The notes beneath the pieces were generated by a model. That model had not been told where the DNA came from, did no database searches, and saw nothing but the letters and a program-made list of their open reading frames with translations. From positions 20,234,849 through 20,298,848 of the forward strand of contig ML682013.1 of the NCBI GenBank assembly GCA_007922195.1: a stretch of 64,000 nt of DNA, read 5' to 3'. How positions within the stretch are numbered: the stretch's first letter is position 1; every line of letters starts with the position of its first letter. The DNA comes from Podocnemis expansa (Eukaryota > Chordata > Testudines > Podocnemididae). Shown in pieces: positions 1-11,690 of the stretch. Position numbers and translations under genes: made by a program.

Positions 1-104
1 TTTTTGTCCTCGAAATAAGTTGTTTCGAAATAAAGAGTTATTTCGAAACAGCTTGTTTCGAAACCTCTTGCTTCGAAACAAGCCCTCCCCGTGTGAACAA
101 AGCC
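1..104. mobile_element. MITE, TTTCGAAA family, right end only
   Basis: The stretch holds repeated TTTCGAAA-type words and ends in gtgtgaacaaagcc, the inverse of the GGC(T)..GTTCACAC left ends seen at 13047 and 55550. The base triplet aat follows directly, as after the copy at 7066-7414. The left end lies outside the window. It is non-coding, and mobilisation by a PIF/Harbinger-type transposase is an inference from the 3-bp duplications of sister copies. Confidence 0.75.
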
Positions 105-195
105 AATATGTAGACCCTGTGGGTTCAAAAGAAATAGGAAAGAACTTAGCATTTATAATTTTTATTATCTTATGATTCTGGGGAGCAATATGACT

Positions 196-331
196 CTTAG
201 GCCCAAAGAAGAACTCTCTGTGGCTCGCAAACATCTCTCTTTCACCAACAGGACCTTGTTCAATAAAAGATATTACCTTATCCACCTTGTCCCTCCAATA
301 TTTTGGGACCAACATGGCTACATTGTATAGG
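196..331 (+). mobile_element. PLE-like 3' tail, second family
   Basis: The stretch shares caataaaagatattacct, tccacctt and ggaccaacatggctac with 1272-1350. Its layout parallels the main tail family of this window: a degraded CTGANGA-stem-GAAA region, an A-rich AATAAA segment, then a CAYGGCTAC end. No coding part is attached here, so assignment to Penelope-like elements rests on that shared layout. Confidence 0.5.
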
Positions 332-1271
332 CTAGCCAATTTAATCTGGTCTCACTCCACTCACATTTAGTGATAGGATAACTAATTTGACCACATTTGG
401 AGTACACTCAGAAATTATGAATTTGAGATTTAGATGAAAGCTCATAATTTGGCCCTGTATGAAATTCACCCATATATAAAGCATTCAAACTTTGGGTGTT
501 TATTCATTACCAGCATTTGAACTTTGGTGGTCCACTTACCTCTAATAGATAAGGAAGGAGAGGGAGAGGGAGAGGGAGGGAGAGGGAGAGAGAGAGAGAG
601 TTTCAAAAACTCAGCTTTGATCTGATTCCTTGTCAGGTGGATTGAAAGAAATAGGAGCAAGATTAAATCAGTTCTGAGAGATTTTCAGAATCATACCCAT
701 AACCCCAGTAAGCCATCCAGAAGATTCTCAGCATCCCAGATGAGACAACTTCCAGAGAATGCTGATACAGAGGACTACATTTCACCTGTCAATTACACAA
801 ATGAAACATGATTAGTTTAAAAATGGAGACTAGTTTTTATTCCCTATTTATATTATCCTTTTCTAGATGAACTTCCTTTGAAACTGATCTGCATTTCAGA
901 ACATTAATATTATCTCATTACCATAAAATGTAAAGGAAATGGAAAGTACAATTAACCTAAGAATAGGATGTCATCATTTTCTAAATAATTAGTACAGCTT
1001 CCCAGAGCTAGTCATTCAGAACCAGGTGTTGCTAATAAAATACATTTATCAGAAACCTGTTGGGTCTTTGAATACAAATTCTGATTTATGGGGAGCTTCC
1101 CAAATGAGTCATACATGTTTTTTTCATGAAAAACTCTTGTTTTTTTCAAAACTACAGGTTATGCTCTTTATGGGTATATTTGCATTAAAAGAATGTATTA
1201 TAATTTGGAAATTTTGCTTGAGAAGGCATGAGTTCTGATAATCACGAATGAGTGAGAATGACTGCTTTAAC
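332..1271. other. unassigned AT-rich DNA
   Basis: I see no gene or recognisable transposon here apart from the purine tract at 551-600. The open frames are short and have no recognisable protein signature. Confidence 0.5.
551..600. repeat. (GGGAGA)n/(GA)n simple repeat
   Basis: About 50 bases of pure purine in GGGAGA and GA units. The frame on the other strand that reads SPLPPSPSPSPSLS is only the translation of this repeat. Confidence 0.9.
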
Positions 1272-1350
1272 ATTTATTGGACTAATAAAAGATATTACCT
1301 TGTCCACCTAGTCTATCCAATATCCTGGGACCAGCATGGCTACAACTACA
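1272..1350 (+). mobile_element. PLE-like 3' tail, second family (short)
   Basis: This is a second copy of the tail at 196-331. It matches in aataaaagatattacct, tccacct, ccaatat, tgggaccagcatggctac. Only the last ~80 bases are present; the ribozyme-like part is missing. Confidence 0.5.
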
Positions 1351-1889
1351 GTACTTGCAAATTCACCTTTGATATTATTAGACATGCATTTAGAGATCAA
1401 TATTCTTCTTGGACTCATTTAGATAGGAATATATCTGTTCATTATTTGCAGGGCTAGTAATGCCACCTTTTGTTAAGGTTGTCCAGCATTGTTGCTTACA
1501 CATTTCTAAATTTTAAGCATTTGGGCTGGAATTTTACATGCTAGGTATTTTCCTCATGCTCATCATTTCTGGGAATTTTCAATCAAAACACTTCAGCCAG
1601 TTCCGAAAATGAGGGTAGGGACACATACATTGTTTTGACTATGTTAAAAAAATCCCTTGGATCTTTTCTTTGAACTGCCCTAATGTCTTCCTGCTTTGGG
1701 GTAATGACATTTCTGTCAAGGGTGTACCTTTACTAACCTCATTTTTAGCCAAGTTAGACGTTTTTTAAAAACAGCACTTCCATAGGGACTTAATCGATTT
1801 TAGCAGCTGAAATCCCTAAAGCCTCTGTCTTCACTAAGCGTGCTCACTCCTCTCACAACTCCTAGTGTTAACCAGACTGTCCGTGCACT
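1351..1889. other. unassigned DNA
   Basis: I recognise no gene, repeat family or structural RNA in this stretch. Confidence 0.4.
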
Positions 1890-1899
1890 ATCTCCATAG

Positions 1900-2243
1900 A
1901 AAAAACAAACAGGGATTCTGGTGGCACTTTTAAAGAAATTTATTTTTTTCATAAGCTTTCGTGGGAGGAAATCCCATTTTGTCAGACCCTTTGAAGATGG
2001 GGGAACTTACAGAATGGGAGGAAAATAAATGCAGGGAAGTTTAAGTCATAGGATCAGTGATCTGACTTTTATTTATTTATTTTCTTCACATTCTGGATGT
2101 TCCCCCATCTTCAAAGCGTCTGCCAAAGTGGGGTTTTCTCCCACAAAAGCTTGTGCAATAAACAAATTTGTTAATCTTTAAAAGTGCCACCAGACTCCTG
2201 GTTTGTTCTGCTGGACTAGACTAACAGAGCTACCCCTTTGGAA
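1900..2243. mobile_element. PLE tail pair, head-to-head
   Basis: A minus-strand tail (about 1904-2030) faces a plus-strand tail (about 2085-2243). Each half contains the block ttcccccatcttcaaag, a stem of GTGGG/CCCAC type, AATAAA-like sequence, TTAGTCTTTAAAGTGCCAC and the ACTAACA..GCTACCCCTTTGGAA end. Possible duplicated flanks are tctccatag (from 1891) and tctccccatag (2245-2255), not identical. The copy is old: GAAA is ACAAAA in the right half. Confidence 0.75.
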
Positions 2244-2255
2244 TTCTCCCCATAG

Positions 2256-2713
2256 TGTGATTAAGCTTGCTCCCTATTGCCCAAGGATATGGGTAGAAGC
2301 CAAACATTCCCTGTAATGGCTGCTCTGGGCAAGGGTGAAATGGGATACTGAATGAGATCAAGAAGCCTTTCTCTCCTGGGCTCTTAGCTATTATTGTCAC
2401 CCCTTCTTGGAGCTTTCCACTCCCTGAATCTCCAGATTGAGCCTCTAAGAGGCGCGATCCAAAGAACTACAACTATCATAGCTACCAGAAACCTCTTACA
2501 CCAGTTCCCAGAATACTTGGAGGAAGGAGTGGGAGACAGAAGGAACCAGAAATATCTGCTAAGACCAATAGGAAAGCTTCTGAATGGGGTGATCTGAACG
2601 ACCAGTCCACTGGACCAGTGACAAGCCAGGGCTGAATGGTCCCTCAGTAAGGCGACAGCCAGCCTGCCTCTGCATAAGGGAGAGAATTTGGCCTGATGCT
2701 GAAAGAGACAGAA
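2256..2713. other. unassigned DNA
   Basis: Moderately GC-rich sequence between two PLE copies. I cannot assign it and see no coding signature. Confidence 0.4.
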
Positions 2714-2890
2714 GCAAGAAGTCCTGTGGCACTTAAAGACTAACAGATTTATTTGTCATTTGAGCTTTCTTGGGAGCAAATCCCACTTCTCATCAGATGC
2801 TATGTGACAAATAAATCTGTTAGTCTTTAAGTGCCACAGGACTCCTTACTTCTTTTGCTGAACTAAAGTAACACAGCTGCCCCTTTGGAA
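2714..2890. mobile_element. PLE tail pair, head-to-head (short)
   Basis: The left half is a minus-strand tail (gtcctgtggcacttaaag ... catcagatgc) containing the inverse of the CTGATG..GAAA core. The right half is a plus-strand tail from the AATAAATCTG segment to GCTGCCCCTTTGGAA, without the core. The two halves share the duplicated block taacagattt / aaatctgtta. Confidence 0.8.
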
Positions 2891-3330
2891 CAAGGGAGAG
2901 AGAGAGCTCATCTCAGGGAGTTCCAGCTGAACCTCTACTCTCCCCGTACAAGGGGTCTTGCACTGCAGTGAGACTTTGGCAGCATGGGCCAGGCAGCTCT
3001 GCCCCTGCAATGGTCAACATCTTGGAGAGACAGAAAGAGATTTGACCCAGCATCAGCTATTAAGAGCTAGCTGAGTCCAGAAAGATTTCAGAGCAGGGGA
3101 CAGGAAGTCTAGATTGAGTCAGGCAAGGATTTACCCACCCAGAAGAGAAGATAAAATTACATGTTTCATTTAAGACAGCCAAGGGTGCAAAATTACAAAC
3201 ATCATCCCAGGACTTGAAACCTCAGGATCTACCTCAAGAAGGTGCCAAAGAGATGGCTTAGTCTTGGAGGGATTTGAGAAAGTTAAGAAGTGGAGAATTG
3301 GTTTATTTATTATGAGTTATTTTTAGTTAA
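2891..3330. other. unassigned DNA
   Basis: No gene or repeat family recognised. Confidence 0.4.
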
Positions 3331-3338
3331 CCTTAACC

Positions 3339-3564
3339 CAGGGGTCTCAAACTCACAACCTGAGGCCTGCATGCAGCCCCTAAAGTTATTTCTTACAGCC
3401 CACAATGGCACTATTGTTATCAATATTTGCAATATCATTGTATGAAAATCTTTCAGTGGTGAAGCCCTTGGGCCACCATACTAGTCCTCATGCATGGTGA
3501 GGCCCTTGGGCTAAAGTACTAGTCCTCATGTAACCCTCGTGGTGATTTGCATTTGAGACCCCTC
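3339..3564. mobile_element. non-autonomous hAT element with 8-bp duplication
   Basis: It starts caggggtctcaaac and ends with the inverse gtttgagacccctc-type sequence (tttgagacccctc). The flanks ccttaacc (3331-3338) and ccttaagc (3565-3572) match at 7 of 8 bases, the duplication length typical of hAT transposons. Inside are two 35-bp direct copies (3458-3492, 3496-3530) around cccttgggc...actagtcctcatg. It has no coding capacity. Confidence 0.85.
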
Positions 3565-3572
3565 CCTTAAGC

Positions 3573-4344
3573 CTTTCATTCCCTGGATCCTCTTTTCCAG
3601 TTCCCAATAAAGTCCACCTTTATTATACTCTTATTTTGAGTCATCTCAGCCTGCTGCATTGGAGAATCTTATCAGGAATGGAGAAGAAAAGTCAAAAGGG
3701 GAGAGGGTGCAACTACTCAGTTGCAGAGAGCACTGGAACAGGAATTGAATGCTAATCTTTTTGGCTGCCAGGGAGAAGCCTATGGGGAGATCCTGCTACC
3801 TTGCCTAAAGAAGTCTGAAGTGCCCGAGGCATGGAGTAGAGGGGGAAGTAGGTTGTATTATTTTCTTTCTGAAGGCAAATCATGGGAATTTGAGCCAGGT
3901 TACAGCCTGTCCAAAACCCCTTTGAAAGAAGAGAACCCAGTGGCCTGACTAGAGCTGATGATATATTTTCTTTTCCTCTTTTATTTTCCTACTCCCCATT
4001 TTTTGTTCGTTCCCCCAAAATCCCAGAAGGAGGGAACATCCAGAGAGCTAAAGTGCCAAAGAGCAGCAATTCTGTCCCATTGAGCACACTATTGACTTCT
4101 TCTATTTGACTGCCCAGTGCTGGACTACATATTCAATCGCATCAAAACTCCCAGGGATGCTGTGGAAGGAACAGAAATCTGGTTAAAGGACCCAGAAGAA
4201 GGGAATGTATAGGATAAGAAGATTAAGAAGATGCGTTGTGCTTCAATAATTGACAATGTGTGTGTAATTAAAATAAATGTTAGCAGGATAGTTAATACCA
4301 AATATGCATTATTAAGCCAACCTCTAAAAGTAGGCTTGGCTTCA

Positions 4345-4375
<31 letters not shown>

Positions 4376-5583
4376 GGTTGTTGCTGTTGTTTTGTTTTTA
4401 ATCTCCTAATGTATAGACAATCTGATTCATTATCCCTAACCATTGGCTAGAATCTCAGATAGTTTAAATCCACAAATCCTCTGATTTCTACTGAGCTCCA
4501 GATGAGGACCTGGCCTAGTTTGTTTATTATGCTCTGTACACCTGAAGCAATCGTGTGATACAAAGGCATAGATTAAACATGGAATTTCATTCTTATCGGT
4601 GTTTTCTGCTTCTGTGAATATAAGTCAGATCCTTAACATTAAATGATTTTTTTGTGATTTAATGATAAATATAGATCACTTTCTGCTTGCAAAGTAAAGA
4701 AATGTCTCCTTCAAATGTATAGGACAATCATGGCTTGAAGGCACACAGAAATCAATGTACCAGTGATAATTAAAGGTTACAATGGAGATGAAGACTAGCA
4801 GTGTAATCCAATAATGAAGATTTGAGAAGTGCTTAAGATAATCAAACCTAACATTTATGTCTATAACTAATAAAAGATTCTTTCCAAGCAGCTTCTTCAA
4901 TGTTTAAAATATTAATACAAATTTTGCATTTTACATAAATTCTTAAGTCTGCTCAGACAGATAACTAAATTACACACTTATGAAAAGGCCATCTGGGCCT
5001 GATTTCCATGCATTACGGTGTTTAACTGGAATTTTAAAAATGGTCAGCTGGTCTCATTCTCAGTAAATAAGTTGAAGGTCATTTTTATTAAAGTTGTGCC
5101 CACTAACGTCACTACAGATAAAGGTCTATCAGCATTTTCATTACAAAGACCTATTTCCAGAAATTCGACATAATTGGTTGTAAAATCTAGCCTAGGGTTG
5201 AAATGTGAAATAGAGCATCTCAGGCCAGGAATGAGTTTTTATATGGTGGGGGGGGGGGGGAATCCCTGCATATACCTATGTTTAGTCTGTAAATCTGCAA
5301 AACAAAATTAAAAGATTAACTATAGTGGAATCTTGCAACCATTTATGCACTTAAGTAACTTTACTCATGTTACCCTACCCCTGGATTCGAAGCTACTCAT
5401 GTGCATACATCTGCATGATCAGACCCCATTTAGTAACAACTGTGTTCTATAAAAAAACAACATTTTGTAGGTCCGCTGAGCAAAGCACACAAGCATGAGT
5501 GTAACTTTAACCACGAAAGTAGGTGCACTGAAAGAAGTTTTGCTACTCACTTATTTAAAGGTACATATGCTGCTAAGTCTTTG
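3573..5583. other. unassigned DNA with simple repeats
   Basis: An AATAAA occurs near 3606 and the following 600 bases have the look of retroelement or LTR-derived DNA, but I cannot prove it. A (TTTTG)n tract lies at about 4346-4400 and a run of 13 G at about 5248-5260. No coding signature was seen on either strand. Confidence 0.4.
4346..4400. repeat. (TTTTG)n simple repeat
   Basis: An imperfect run of TTTTG units that continues into TTGCTGTTGTTTTG. Confidence 0.85.
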
Positions 5584-5591
5584 GACTATAT

Positions 5592-8094
5592 CAGGGATCT
5601 GCAAGACAGGCTCAGTGAGCCATTATTGGCTCTTTAGCAGCTGTTTTGTGGCTCTCTAGCTGTCAGCTGCAGCTGGGAGGGGGGAAGCATTTAAATATCC
5701 TCTCCTGTCCTGCCCTCAGAGGAGGCAGCTCACAGCTGGAGACTCCCCTGCTTAAGTACAGGCAGGTGCTGTGCTGGGTTGGGGAGAGTTTCCACAGCTG
5801 TGCATGGGCTGGACGAGCAGGGGGTGGCTGCCAGGAGCCAGCTGATGCCCAGTGGCATACAGACTCAGGGTGAAGGGGGCAAGGAAGGTGCTGCTGGTAT
5901 GTCTGTGAATATCCTTCAAGTGTTTATGGCTCTCCCCAGGCAGCAGGAGAGAGCAGGAGGAATTCCCTCAGATGCAACTTGGTAATTAAGGGAGATGAGG
6001 GATCCCTGGGTGCAAGCATAGGTGTGCACTAATGGCTGGCCTGGCTTCCCTGGAACAGGTGGGTTGTCCTGCCCCCAGCCCAGCGGCAGTGAGGGCATCT
6101 AAATTCCCTAATCTACCTGGCTGGAAAAGTCTCAAAGGGATTCTGCACTGTACTAGCTAAAGGAAGGTGGAAGGAGAGAGCCAGCCAAGGGGGCTTGTAG
6201 GGATGCAGGCAGTCTAAGGGCTAGAATAGATGTAACCTGCTAGCTGCTGCCCCAACTTCTGCAGCAGAGGCTGAAGAAGTAAGGCTGAGAAACCAGAGGA
6301 GGAGCAGCTCCCCTGCTCTTTGCACAGCCCTAGCTTAGTTCTCCTGTTACTGCAGACAAAAACCCCACATTATTAGTTCCAAATATTAGTGCCTAGTTTG
6401 TCTTTGGGAGGATTTTTAAATGCTATTCTGGCTGCCAGAGTTTTGTGGAATCTGAACCTTTAATTCATTGGAATTGGAAAGCAGAGAAAGTAGTATGCTA
6501 AATTGAAGTCTACAAATTTTGTGTAAGACTATCATAGAATTATGGAAAAGGATAAATATCCTTTTAATGAAGATTGTTAATTTTATTTCTCAGGCTCACC
6601 TTTATTCATACTCTTAAACTACTATTATTGAACTTCAAAATATTCTTGGGGCCATCTGTTCCTTCATTGTAAGGTTTCTCTCGGCTCTGATGGTGTACTC
6701 AGCTTATGTTAGGGAAGAAGAGTTATGGTGGAGAAAATTGAAAGTGACCTAAGAGGGGGGGAAGAAACAAGGCAGTGTTGGCTGAATACAGGCTGTTTGT
6801 TTATTTTTAAAGGGAAGCTGTATAAAGAGAGAGTACTTAATGAAAATTGTGACTCAAATATATCAATTTAGTGATAGAAATTTTTTGAGCAAGAATCTAA
6901 TAAAATTGGACACATGGGTAACAAGCATGTAGAAAAGGGTTATAGTTGATGTTAAAGAATTTGTTAAAGAGGGGATGGATATTCAACTTCCATGCTTCAA
7001 GAATTGATCCATTTTGTACCTCTTGGAGTTTATTTGAGGAGATTACCCCACATCTGTGTCCTAATGGGTGTGTTCACACGGCAGTCTTATTTTGAAACAA
7101 CAGAGGTTGTTTCGAAATAAGAAACGCCATGTTCACATGACGTACCGTTGTTTTGAAACAACTTAAACCCCATTTGGTGATGGCACAACGTTGTTTTGAA
7201 ACAATCCCGTCAGAACATGTTGTTTCGAAACGACGGTGACTCGTTTTGAAATAACTGTTGTCCGAACATGCTATTTCGCTTTGAGCTTTTTTCCTTAATT
7301 TGAATTAACATTTTCTTAATTCGAATTAACTTATTTTGAAATAAGGCATTATTTCGATACAAGTTGTTTCAAAACAATTTGTATGGCAATAACCCCCTGT
7401 GTGTGAACGTAGCCAATGTGTTGCTGACATCTTTCTCTTGTACATCTGCTTCTGGGCCAAGGCAGAGACAGGACATGAGTTATTGCCAAATGCTTTGTTT
7501 CAGTTCTCTGTGTACCGAAAGACCTCTTTATATCTAATAAGTAATATATTTTAATTACTTTTTGTTTGAGAGGGCCCTCAAGCTTCTTTGAAAATCAGTG
7601 TAATATTAATATTACTTCCGAATATTAAAGTACGACTTACGTTGACAAAACTAAAATAAAGTTAGTACTTTGTGTGTAGGGCCATGACTTTTTTTTTTTT
7701 CAGTACTTAAGGCAGTTGTTCTTCCTCTCTTCTTCCCTGTTCCCTCCCAAAAATTAGAGCTCACTTTTATCGCTAAATGTTAACTAAAAATAACTTCAAA
7801 CTGATGATTTACGTCAGCAAAGCCTTCATTCTGCAATGTGTCATCAGCCAATTAGCTTTCTGTTTTAAAAAGCAAACTGTCATTAAAACACATCATATAT
7901 GGTTAAAATGAATATATAAATTGTTTGTTTGCATCAGCAAACAACATTTTTGTTATTAAAAATCAATATGCATCTCTGCTCTGTTATTCAGTTTCTTAAC
8001 TAGCAGACAATGCCCCTTGTGGTTCTCAAACCATTTGGTTATTGAAGGAATTTTAAAAAATGGCTCTTCAAATCTTTTGGGCTGCCAACCCCTG
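5592..8094. mobile_element. long hAT element with 8-bp duplication
   Basis: The left end cagggatctgcaagac and right end ggctgccaacccctg are inverse versions of the CAGGGGTCTGCAACC type of hAT terminus. The flanks gactatat (5584-5591) and gactagat (8095-8102) match at 7 of 8 bases. The 2.5-kb interior has no long open frame, so it is a decayed autonomous copy or a large non-autonomous one. A TTTCGAAA MITE sits inside at 7066-7414 and is therefore younger. Poly-T lies near 7690. Confidence 0.7.
7066..7414. mobile_element. MITE, TTTCGAAA family, complete, TSD AAT
   Basis: The ends are gggtgtgttcacacgg and ccgtgtgtgaacgtagcc-like (tgtgtgtgaacgtagcc), nearly inverse. The triplet aat flanks both sides (7063-7065, 7415-7417). 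The 349-bp interior consists of repeated TTTCGAAA, TTTTGAAA and AATTCGAATT words in both orientations. Confidence 0.85.
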
Positions 8095-8102
8095 GACTAG
8101 AT

Positions 8103-8529
8103 CCAGAGTGGAACTGAGGTTCTGCAATGCTTAACTTTCAGGCACCCTGCTACCCAGTGAAATCTTTATATGTGAGTTAGTCACACAAGCTCCTGTACAA
8201 TGCTTGTGGAAGGTTAGATTCTTAGGAATGGGATTACTGGAAGCCCGTAAATTGAGCAGGGAGCCTTCTACGCTAGCCAATAGGAAATACCAGTGGGAAG
8301 TAGATAGATATCTTCACTTAGGGATTCACATCCATGAATTCTCTTCTGGAATTAGGTGCCTAAACCAGATCAGTCTAATTAAAAAAAAAAAAAAGTCAGA
8401 GGGACATGCCCCTGCCCCTTTATAGAAAATATCTAGGGGCTAGGACACTCAACAATAAGATGGGAGACTTGTTTTCAAATCAATCGTCTATGTTAGTTAG
8501 AACAAGGCCTTGAATCAGATTCTCCCATC
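8103..8529. other. unassigned DNA
   Basis: No gene or family recognised. There is a poly-A run at about 8381-8394. Confidence 0.4.
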
Positions 8530-9080
8530 TCACTGATGAGAGGTGGGTCAGGGACACAAGGCACTTGGGCCTCCCCCAGTGGTGAGCCAACCCCCTGCCT
8601 GGGGCCCTAGCCATCAGCCCCCCCACCAGCCTATGGTCCCGGTACAAGCAAGCGAGCGCTGGGGGGTGGGGGGCTGGGGCCACAGGCTGGCCACAGCCTC
8701 CATGGTGAGGCCAACTGGCACATGGTGCAGCTTCTGGTGCAGCCCAAAGGCTGCAGCATAGGCTTCAGTGGATGTACAAGTTGGCCTTGGGATCAGCCCC
8801 ACCACTCCTGGGGGCCAACCAGCCAGGCCATAGCCAGGCCACAACCAGCCCACTCCCACCTCTGGATGTGGAGCTTGCTGGCCGGGGGGCGGGGGGGTGA
8901 GAGCATGGAGCCCAACCTCTGACTCAGCCTGCCCAGGTTCCCCACCCCCCCTGAGTGCTGGCAGGGCAGAGGGCCCCCACAGTGCGGTGGATGCCTGGAC
9001 ACAGGCCCTGTTGGCCCATGCAGTAATCCGCACTGTTTCAGACGACTGCCCTTGCCCAGCTGGCTATAGCACCAGTGTCT
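8530..9080. mobile_element. GC-rich repeat, probably hAT-derived
   Basis: This GC-rich island has overlapping open frames on both strands, as expected from composition alone. It shares gagcatggagcccaacctct-like text (near 8901) with the hAT element at 52444-52952 (gagcatggaacccagcctct). I could not fix its termini or a target duplication, so assignment is by similarity only. Confidence 0.4.
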
Positions 9081-9897
9081 TGCTTGTGCTTTGTGGCCCA
9101 ATGACTGTTTAATCATATATACAACATGAAACAGCTTCAACAGGTGAAACAGAGAGAGACCCCACATTGGAACTGACCATAACCCTCTCTTTAGGGCACT
9201 CACCAAAGAGATGAGAGAGCTGGGTTTGAGTCCTTGCTCCAAAAGAGGCAGAGTGTGAATATATAGATGTTTCCAACTTTCCTCATGAGTGCTTTAACCA
9301 CTGAGTACTGCATATTCTAAATCATAAGTAGAATTTGCCTGCCTCCAAAATTACCAACATGGTAGGCCTCAGCTATGTCTTGATGGCTGTGAATACTTTG
9401 AGCACAAACAATTAAGGCACTATTTGAATCTTGGGGTGACTTAAATAATTACAACTGAGTTGCATCCAAGACATGGCAAAAATCATGAAAAAGTAAAATG
9501 GGCCTGTATGAATTGTGAGGTTGCCAGCAGGAGTGCCATAGATAACGGGCTGACAGCTATGTCTAATTAAAATAAAACTTTCAGCAAACACCTAATATCG
9601 CAAGATCCTCACTCTCATGAATTAAGTAGGCCTTATATAAAATAGAAATAGCCCTGTAGTCTAGGTAGATGGGGGATGTCTCCTTTGAGAATTTCTCCGG
9701 GCTTGGGCATGAGGTGCTTAGTGGTTTGGTGGCTTCAGGAGTCACAAGATCTTGCACATGACTGCTGGCAGAATTGCAGGCACCTACAGGAGTTAACTGG
9801 CAGAAATTTGAGCAGTCTAGGGTTAGGTGGTAGAGGAGAGAGGTTTCTGAGGATCTCAGTGGTATCTAAACACTGGGTTTAGGTGCCTAGAGGCAGT
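9081..9897. other. unassigned DNA
   Basis: No gene or repeat family recognised. Confidence 0.4.
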
Positions 9898-9910
9898 GAG
9901 CTTAGGCAAG

Positions 9911-10123
9911 TTCCAAAGGGGCAGCCGTGTTAGTCTAGTAAAGCAAAAACAGCAAGGAGTCTTGTGGCAATTAAAGACTAACAGATTTATTTATCGCATG
10001 AGCTTTCGTGGGAGAAAATCCCACTTCATCAGACTCTTGTCTTGTCTGATGAAGTAGGATTTTCTCCCACAAAAGCTCATGCAATAAATAAATCTGTTAG
10101 TCTTTAAGTGCCACAATACTCCT
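9911..10123. mobile_element. PLE tail pair, head-to-head, both cores kept
   Basis: The left half runs from ttccaaaggggcagccgtgt to the inverse of CTGATGA near 10031. The right half starts at gtctgatgaagtaggatttt (10044) and ends in TTAAGTGCCACAATACTCCT. Both halves keep the CTGATGA-stem-(G/A)AAA arrangement. Flanks agcttagg (about 9899) and agcttaagg (about 10128) may be a worn duplication. Confidence 0.85.
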
Positions 10124-10139
10124 AGTTAGCTTAAGGTAG

Positions 10140-10689
10140 ATCCATAGATGGATTTAGGGTTCTATCAATTCCGAAAGCAATACAGTAATTTTTTTATGGA
10201 TATGAACAAACTTTTTAATTTTTAGTTTTCACATTCCATTCTGAAATGACAATCCAGACACAAATTCTAATCAGAGCTGGTTGAATTATCTCTTGCAAAT
10301 ACGTCATTGTGAATTTTCAGCTTTTTTATCCAATAATTTTATTCAGCCATGTTTGCAGAAGACTGATTTTTTTTTCCCCATTACATTTTTGTCATTCAAC
10401 CTGCTCTAATCCCAATGTGGACAACTGCTAATAAGAACATAGAGATACAGGTGATTTTAAGGTGCTCTACTCTATGTCCTAAATACAGTACTAAAAGCAC
10501 TGCCTTGCCACCATTAAGTGAAACTGGAGGAAGAACTAAAAATAAGATTAGCTAAATTGGTTACAAAAATAAGAAATAGGATGACAGTGTCAGGCCATAT
10601 CATTAAGATGCACAAAATAACACTTGAATGCATATTAAAGGATGAGGTAATTGTTTACAGTTTAATAGTTCCGTAATTTAGTATGTGTA
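10140..10689. other. unassigned DNA
   Basis: AT-rich, with no recognisable gene or repeat. Confidence 0.4.
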
Positions 10690-11396
10690 AAATCTTGGTA
10701 CACAGCCAAGAAGAGTGAGTTGGCAGTTTAAGTTCAGCCTATAGCTAGTATGTTGGCAAGCAGACAAATGTGGATTGGGACCATGTAAAGGTCATTCCAG
10801 TACTACAGGAATGGGTCAGTCAGGCATGCTCAATGTAAAATTAGGGGAAGGTCACCAGACCATAAGAGTAAACAAACCATAATACTACGACTTTGATAGT
10901 CAGATTTAGCAGTCGCAATTGAGCTATGGGTATAGCCCAATCGGAAAGGGTCTAAATTTGATTAGATGATAGTAAGGATCCAAGAATAGCCAATCAGAAC
11001 AGATCAGAAAACTACATAAAAGACAGCAGGTCAGCAGGTAAAAATTAGATGATGATGATGAGGATGATGCTTGGATGGTCAATAGTAGGAGAAGATGACA
11101 GTTGGGAGAAGCAGCAGAAGAAGCAGAAAAGAAGAAGAAAACTGAGTTGGGTTTCTGAGGTGGAACAAGCAACACTACAAACAGCAGCATGACAGCAACC
11201 TCAGAGACGGCAGCAGCAGTTGGTGCTGTTGGGACAGAACAGAAGAACCTCTACAGAAAAGAGGGAGAGAAGACTGTAGAGAGTAGACTTGCTAGCCATA
11301 AAGTAAAATATAGATAGAAATAAGTTTAATGAGTATGCATCTATCTGTTTGGATTAATAAAGATGTGTGTTTGGGTTGTGAATGTTACATTGTTTC
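10690..11396 (+). mobile_element. possible solo LTR
   Basis: The order of signals fits a long terminal repeat: a CCAAT box in agccaatcag (about 10990), a TATA-like acataaaag (about 11014-11022) some 20 bases later, and AATAAA at 11356-11361, followed by a GT-rich stretch (gtgtgtttgggttgtg). A GAT-rich tract lies at 11047-11066. I could not prove TG/CA ends or a target duplication, and no retroviral coding sequence adjoins it. Confidence 0.3.
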
Positions 11397-11552
11397 ATAG
11401 GTATAAACTAATCACTAGAGCTGAAAAATCACCTACTATAGGAGTGCTGCTGCCCAGCTTCCCGCACTGAGATTCGCCCATAAGAACTGATGATCATCAA
11501 GACTGGAAGTCACTGAAAGCTGGTGTGCAATCTCAGAGGCTGTAGTGGAAAA

Positions 11553-11678
11553 TTTTAAAAGGGATAGCCATGTTAGTCTAGTCCTGTGAAAAAACAACAA
11601 GGAGTTGTGTGGCACTTTAAGACTAACAGATTTATTTTTTGCATGAGCTTTCGTGGGAGAAGATCCCACTTCCTCTGA
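11553..11678 (-). mobile_element. PLE tail with 12-bp target duplication
   Basis: A single minus-strand tail: gggatagccatgttagtcta, then ccttgttg-inverse, TTAAGACTAACAGATTTATT, and the inverse GAAA-stem-CTGATG core up to cctctgatg. The 12-bp tgtagtggaaaa occurs immediately on both sides (11541-11552, 11679-11690), a clean duplication. Confidence 0.9.
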
Positions 11679-11690
11679 TGTAGTGGAAAA

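Noticed and set aside
551..600. A proline/serine-rich small protein
   Set aside because: It is only the translation of a GA-rich simple repeat.
8480..9242. Overlapping open frames of up to 149 codons on both strands
   Set aside because: They lie in a GC-rich repeat related to the hAT at 52444, overlap on both strands and show no domain or plausible exon structure.
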